A stretch of 43,318 bases of DNA, from contig JAZNKN010000060.1 in NCBI GenBank assembly GCA_045578625.1, positions 1-43,318 on the forward strand, read 5' to 3'. The notes beneath the pieces are model-generated. The model saw only the letters and a list, made by a program, of their open reading frames with translations, was not told the DNA's origin and searched no databases. Source of the stretch: RGIG3009 sp045578625 (lineage in GTDB: Bacteria; Bacillota; Clostridia; Oscillospirales; Acutalibacteraceae). A program made the translations under genes and the position numbers. Of this stretch, positions 39,932-43,318 are shown piece by piece; position 1 is the stretch's first letter; every line of letters starts with the position of its first letter.

Positions 39932-41104
39932 TTAAATGCGAGCAACGCCGGTCTCCTTCGCCGTCTTGACGACCGCCTCGGCTACCACCTGCGCCACGCG
40001 CTTATCCAACGCGGGGGCGATGATGTTCTCCTCTGTGATCTCGTCATCGGGGATCAACGAAGCCAGTGCGTACGACGTCGCAACCTTCATCTCCTCGTTG
40101 ATGCAGGAGGCTCTACAATCGAGCGCGCCGCGGAAGATGCCGGGAAATGCCAGCACGTTGTTGATCTGGTTCGGGAAATCCGAACGACCAGTTCCTACCA
40201 CACGCGCACCGGCTGCCTTAGCGATATCCGGCATAATTTCGGGAGTGGGGTTCGCCATGGGGAACATAATGCAATCCGTGGCCATTGACTTTACCATTTC
40301 GGGAGTAACCAGATTCGGCGCGGAAACACCGATAAATACGTCGGCACCGACCAGAGCATCGGCCAACGTGCCCTTTTGATGCTCCAGATTGGTAACCTTC
40401 GCGATCTCCTCCTGAGCCGGGTTGTTGTTTTCGTCGCCCTCACAAATAATACCGAAGCGATCGCAATACGTCAGGTGCTTAACGCCCATATTCATCAAAT
40501 GCTTACCGATGGCGATACCGGCCGAACCGGCACCGTTGATAACCACGCGCACGTTGCCGATCTCCTTTTTGACAAGCTTCAGCGCGTTGATAAGAGCGGC
40601 GGCAACCACAATCGCCGTGCCGTGCTGATCGTCATGGAAGATCGGAATATCGCAGATCTCCTTCAACTTTTGCTCGATCTCAAAGCAACGAGGCGCCGAG
40701 ATATCCTCCAGATTGATGCCACCGAAGGAACCCGAAAGAAGATAGATGGTGCGAACGATCTCGTCCACGTCCTTGGATTTGATGCAGAGCGGGAAAGCAT
40801 CCACATCGGCAAACGCCTTAAACAGGGCGCATTTACCCTCCATAACGGGCATACCCGCCTCCGGACCAATGTCGCCAAGGCCCAGGATCGCCGTACCGTC
40901 GGTAATAACGGCAACCAGATTGGAGCGGCGGGTCAGCTCATAGGACTTGCTGATATCCCTGTGGATCTCCAAGCAAGGCTCGGCAACGCCGGGCGTGTAT
41001 GCCAGGGACAGATCCTCTCTGGAGCTGATGGGAGCGCGGGAAATAACCTCGATCTTACCATTCCACTCATAATGCTTTTTCAGCGATTCAGCTCTGATAT
41101 CCAT
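39932..41104 (-). CDS. NAD(P)-dependent malic enzyme
   Basis: 390 residues, the short bacterial form without a phosphotransacetylase domain. Motifs: SLAYTPGVAEPCLEIHRD, AVITDGTAILGLGDIGPEAG, PVMEGKCALFKAFADVDAFP, the metal site IFHDDQHGTA and Rossmann NGAGSAGIAIGKHL, with MANPTPEI near the end. Converts malate to pyruvate and CO2. The acidic Asp after the second strand (CDRFGI) suggests NAD preference, though this is tentative. Downstream of the malate dehydrogenase-type gene by four bases with GGGAGG, so cotranscribed. Confidence 0.94.
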   Translation of the reverse strand: MDIRAESLKKHYEWNGKIEVISRAPISSREDLSLAYTPGVAEPCLEIHRDISKSYELTRRSNLVAVITDGTAILGLGDIGPEAGMPVMEGKCALFKAFADVDAFPLCIKSKDVDEIVRTIYLLSGSFGGINLEDISAPRCFEIEQKLKEICDIPIFHDDQHGTAIVVAAALINALKLVKKEIGNVRVVINGAGSAGIAIGKHLMNMGVKHLTYCDRFGIICEGDENNNPAQEEIAKVTNLEHQKGTLADALVGADVFIGVSAPNLVTPEMVKSMATDCIMFPMANPTPEIMPDIAKAAGARVVGTGRSDFPNQINNVLAFPGIFRGALDCRASCINEEMKVATSYALASLIPDDEITEENIIAPALDKRVAQVVAEAVVKTAKETGVARI

Positions 41105-41108
41105 TTGA

Positions 41109-42221
41109 TCAATCCTCCCACGGGAATTTATACTGCGTCAGGCCAAGCTCGTCGCGCACAGCGATGATCTCCTTCTGGACGGACTCATTGATCGGCACGC
41201 CGCTTTCGCGAGCAAGACGGATCTCATACTCTTTTTCGCCGGCGGTGTAGATTCTTTCAGCACCCGGAGCCTTCTTGGAAGCGCGCATACTGCGAGTGAT
41301 CTCGCCCGCCTTCTTACGGGCGATCTCCTCACCCATAAAGTGATCGGTATCGATCGCAATGAACCAGTGACCGAGCTGATACGGACGGATGTTTCCGTTC
41401 TCATCCTTGCCGTCGAGCGCCTTACCGTAGGCACCGTCCTGCAAAATGGAGGAGAAGAACTCCACAGCCAAAGCAAAGCCATAACCCTTGTAGCCGCCGA
41501 GATCCTCGCCGATACCGCCAAGCGTCGTCAAAGCGGCCGTGCCGTTACGGATCTTCTTCAGCGCCACACCGGCATCGCCCTCAACAGCCGAGCCGTCGTT
41601 CGCGATGATGGTGCCGGGATGCACGTCCTCGCCGATGCGCTCGTAGTATTCCACCTTGCCGTTCTGAGTAATGGAGGTCGCACAGTCAAAGTTAAAGTCA
41701 AAGGCCTCGTCGGTGGGAACACCGATGGTAAAGGGGTTCGTACCGAACATACCCTCCACACCGTGCGTGGGGGCAACGGAAGGACGCGCGTTGGTACCGG
41801 TCATACCGATGCAGCCCGCCTTGGTGGCCATCGAGGAATAGTAGCCCGCAATACCATAGTGGCAGGAGTTGCGCACAACGACCATACCCATACCGTATTC
41901 CTTCGCCTTGGCAATCGCCATGCTCATCGCCTTGTAACCGATGACCTGACCCATACCGTGGTGACCGTCGATAACGGCGGTCGTGGGGGTCTCTTTCAAA
42001 ATCTCAATCTCGGTAACCGCATTCTGAATGCCGGCCTTGATCCTGTCAAGATACACAGGCTTAAAGCGGTTGACGCCGTGAGATTCAATACCTCTCTTGT
42101 CAGATTCCAGCAGGACATCGGCGCAGATCTCTGCATCCTCCCGCGGAATGCCGTAACCGACGAACGCATCGATCACGAAGCCGGTGATGGTCTTCCAGTC
42201 CACAATGTTTGTTTTTGCCAT
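41109..42221 (-). CDS. Malate/L-lactate dehydrogenase family (LDH2/MDH2) oxidoreductase
   Basis: 370 residues with AGGAGGT upstream. NADPH-dependent LDH2/MDH2 fold unrelated to classical MDH: ADVLLESDKRGIESHGVNRF, DGHHGMGQVIGYKAM, VVVRNSCHYGIAGYYS, TNARPSVAPTHGVEGMFGTN and GGIGEDLGGYKGYGFALAVE. Members oxidise malate, sulfolactate, ureidoglycolate or related 2-hydroxyacids. Coupling with malic enzyme argues for malate. The gene starts just after a terminator-like hairpin, which suggests regulated readthrough. Confidence 0.92.
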   Translation of the reverse strand: MAKTNIVDWKTITGFVIDAFVGYGIPREDAEICADVLLESDKRGIESHGVNRFKPVYLDRIKAGIQNAVTEIEILKETPTTAVIDGHHGMGQVIGYKAMSMAIAKAKEYGMGMVVVRNSCHYGIAGYYSSMATKAGCIGMTGTNARPSVAPTHGVEGMFGTNPFTIGVPTDEAFDFNFDCATSITQNGKVEYYERIGEDVHPGTIIANDGSAVEGDAGVALKKIRNGTAALTTLGGIGEDLGGYKGYGFALAVEFFSSILQDGAYGKALDGKDENGNIRPYQLGHWFIAIDTDHFMGEEIARKKAGEITRSMRASKKAPGAERIYTAGEKEYEIRLARESGVPINESVQKEIIAVRDELGLTQYKFPWED

Positions 42222-42243
42222 TTGATACTACCTCCTATTTCTC

Positions 42244-42283
42244 AAAAAAAGAGTACACCTACTCCAACGAATAAGTGCACTCT
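42244..42283 (-). promoter_or_regulatory. Promoter-proximal attenuator before the malate dehydrogenase gene
   Basis: On the minus strand AGAGTGCACTTATTC (42283-42269) pairs over all 15 positions with GAGTAGGTGTACTCT (42264-42250), using three G-U pairs, with a GTTG loop and seven T. It lies between the promoter and the ribosome site, in a leader of about 70 bases. Confidence 0.75.
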
Positions 42284-42298
42284 CAATCTCCAATAACA

Positions 42299-42326
42299 AC
42301 TATATCACAATTTCAAAATTTGTCAA
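42299..42326 (-). promoter_or_regulatory. Promoter of the malate dehydrogenase-malic enzyme operon
   Basis: Minus strand TTGACA (42321-42326), 16-base spacer, TATAGT (42299-42304). Expected start near 42292. Confidence 0.85.
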
Positions 42327-42339
42327 TACGTTTCCCTGC

Positions 42340-42530
42340 CCAGAATAAGAATATCACCATAAACGGGGGCTCAGACCACCTTCGGTTACACGTTGGCAGA
42401 AAACGGCATACTCCATTTTATATCCGCTAAGGCGATATGCCGTTGGCTGCAAGCGGTCAAACGATGTTGTGTCCTTTCGGACACAAACACAAAAAACAAA
42501 GGGCTTCTTACGAAGGCCTTTGTTTTTGGA
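42340..42530. repeat. Hairpin-rich intergenic stretch
   Basis: No gene seen. Short palindromes include GTGTCC TTTC GGACAC (near 42469-42485), ATATC...GATAT (around 42420-42438) and a terminator-like CAAAGG/CCTTTG stem with CTTC/GAAG (42497-42522) followed by TTTTT. Confidence 0.55.
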
Positions 42531-42563
42531 GGCGACACTCAAAATGGAACCGGTCTAAAAACC

Positions 42564-42758
42564 TTAGATTTTCTTAATAAATACATTACAATCTTTGCAA
42601 TAATGTATGTTTTTAATTTTAGCTATTTCAGACCATTTAATTTTATCTGAAATTCTCACCTTTTTCTTATCAACTAATGAAACCCATTTTAAGATGAAAG
42701 GTGAATTAAAAGGAACATACCCTTCTTCCATTTGTTTTTGACAATAAGGACAGTTCAT
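42564..42758 (-). CDS. DUF6487-like zinc-ribbon protein
   Basis: 64 residues, MNCPYCQKQMEEGYVPFNSP onwards. CPYC at the start and CKDC near the end form a four-cysteine zinc site; the GYVPFNSPFILKW stretch is typical of the DUF6487 family. AGAGGTGAT precedes the ATG. Codons are AT-rich (many AAA, ATT, TTT), unlike the GC-rich neighbours, suggesting acquisition by transfer. Function unknown. Confidence 0.72.
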   Translation of the reverse strand: MNCPYCQKQMEEGYVPFNSPFILKWVSLVDKKKVRISDKIKWSEIAKIKNIHYCKDCNVFIKKI

Positions 42759-42823
42759 ACAATATCACCTCTTAATCACCTCTTAAATTTATTATAGCAT
42801 AAAAGCGGTGGAGGGGCAAGAGA

Positions 42824-42984
42824 AAGTGAAATATCGGCTGCACCGATGTGAAGTTATGCCGTTGGCATAGTGAAGTTTTGCGCTTCGCACAAAGTGAAGT
42901 TAAGTGTGCCACCCACGCCCGCAGGCACTTCACTGCGCAGCAACTTCACGATGCGTTAGCATCGCTTATCGTGCCGCAAGGCAC
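42824..42984. repeat. Array of mini-hairpins joined by a GTGAAGTT linker
   Basis: GTGAAGTT or close variants recur at 42826, 42848, 42870 and 42894, and in inverted form around 42925-42948. Between them lie different small stem-loops: ATCGG/CCGAT (42833-42847), ATGCC/GGCAT (42856-42868), TGCG/CGCA (42879-42889), CGATGC/GCATCG (42949-42964), GTGCC-GCAA-GGCAC (42971-42984). Stems differ in sequence but keep pairing. Confidence 0.65.
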
Positions 42985-42994
42985 ACTTAGTTCG

Positions 42995-43036
42995 AAAAAA
43001 AGAGTCTTTTGCCTGGTAGACAAAAGACTCTTTTTT
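42995..43036. terminator. Terminator of the tRNA-Met/tRNA-Glu transcript
   Basis: AAAAAGAGTCTTTTG / CAAAAGACTCTTTTT with a nine-base loop, just after tRNA-Glu on the minus strand. Confidence 0.88.
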
Positions 43037-43038
43037 CG

Positions 43039-43113
43039 TGGTGACCCAAACGGGAATCGAACCCGTGTTACCGCCGTGAAAGGGCGGTGTCTTAACCGCT
43101 TGACCACCGGGCC
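43039..43113 (-). tRNA. tRNA-Glu (anticodon TTC)
   Basis: 75 bases with encoded CCA; GGCCCGGTGGTCAAGCGG start, anticodon stem CCGCC / GGCGG with TTC, T-arm GGGTTCGATTCCCG. Acceptor stem includes several G-U pairs. Nearly the same as the B. subtilis Glu tRNA body. Confidence 0.95.
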
Positions 43114-43164
43114 TTATATGTAAAAGAGGAAGGAACGCGTTATCCTACACTCTTTATTTTTAAA

Positions 43165-43241
43165 TGGTAGCGGCAGTGGGACTTGAACCTACGACCTTTC
43201 GGGTATGAACCGAACGCTCTAGCCAACTAAGCTATACCGCC
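43165..43241 (-). tRNA. tRNA-Met (elongator, anticodon CAT)
   Basis: 77 bases with encoded CCA; GGCGGTATAGCTTAGTTGG start, anticodon loop with CAT, acceptor GGCGGTA / TGCCGCT. The body matches the elongator Met type rather than Ile2 or initiator. Confidence 0.9.
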
Positions 43242-43275
43242 ATATTTGCTGACTTCTTGCCGTCAACGCTTAGAT

Positions 43276-43304
43276 ATTATAGCAACATTAACGACCATTG
43301 TCAA
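43276..43304 (-). promoter_or_regulatory. Promoter of the tRNA-Met/tRNA-Glu transcript
   Basis: Minus strand TTGACA (43299-43304), 17-base spacer, TATAAT (43276-43281): a full consensus. Confidence 0.93.
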
Positions 43305-43318
43305 CAACAAATTTTAAT

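Noticed and set aside
42824..42984. CRISPR array
   Set aside because: Units are about 22 bases with an 8-base constant part, 'spacers' are palindromic, the array inverts midway and no cas gene is present.

Overview
The window looks like chromosome of a Gram-positive gut-type Clostridia, most likely Oscillospirales/Ruminococcaceae. I infer this from the housekeeping order (rpmG-secE-nusG, rpsO-pnp), a DnaD plus DnaC/DnaI-type helicase loader pair, a T-box riboswitch, Rnf-type genes, many consensus TTGACA/TATAAT promoters, strong Shine-Dalgarno sites and GC-rich coding sequence. No phage, plasmid, CRISPR array or complete insertion sequence was seen.

Layout. 1-800: rpmG-secE-nusG on the minus strand (nusG cut by the window edge). 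1-4.6 kb: alpha/beta hydrolase, a membrane-anchored MurF-like ligase and Ddl, on the D-Ala-D-Ala branch of peptidoglycan synthesis. 4.6-7.2 kb: a DUF4091 protein and MgtC. 7.3-12.9 kb: one leftward run dnaD, helicase loader, PASTA protein kinase homologue with lost catalytic residues, esterase, nagA. 13-16.8 kb: ferredoxin, TrmN6-like methyltransferase, RsmI, four small uncharacterised genes, YfcE-type phosphoesterase. 16.9-18.5 kb: RibF fused to a HAD phosphatase. 18.6-23.5 kb: a GldA/GldF/GldG/DUF4340 ABC system. 23.6-25.4 kb: two PH-domain membrane proteins (YdbS/YdbT-like). 25.5-29.5 kb: rnfC, rnfD, rnfG and a divergent RnfA/E-like membrane protein, with no rnfB or ordinary rnfA/rnfE. 29.7-32.5 kb: rpsO-pnp with structured leaders. 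32.5-34.2 kb: a tryptophan T-box, a 12-residue Trp-containing leader ORF and a stand-alone trpB. 34.2-37.4 kb: nitroreductase, aldo/keto reductase, tRNA-Trp and tRNA-Ile2, and an SDR that appears to be made from a leaderless mRNA. 37.4-39.9 kb: small and decayed genes and a sodium-dependent (NSS) transporter. 39.9-42.3 kb: malic enzyme and an MDH2/LDH2-type dehydrogenase behind a promoter-proximal attenuator. 42.3-43.3 kb: hairpin-rich intergenic DNA, a low-GC zinc-ribbon gene, a GTGAAGTT/mini-hairpin repeat array, tRNA-Glu and tRNA-Met.

The main points for follow-up are the PASTA pseudokinase in a replication-initiation operon, the incomplete Rnf cluster whose RnfG carries two flavinylation-type motifs, the RibF-HAD fusion, the MurF homologue with membrane helices in place of its UDP-binding domain, the wobble-paired attenuator before the malate dehydrogenase, and the T-box/leader-peptide arrangement at trpB. 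All assignments come from reading the sequence; no database search was run.
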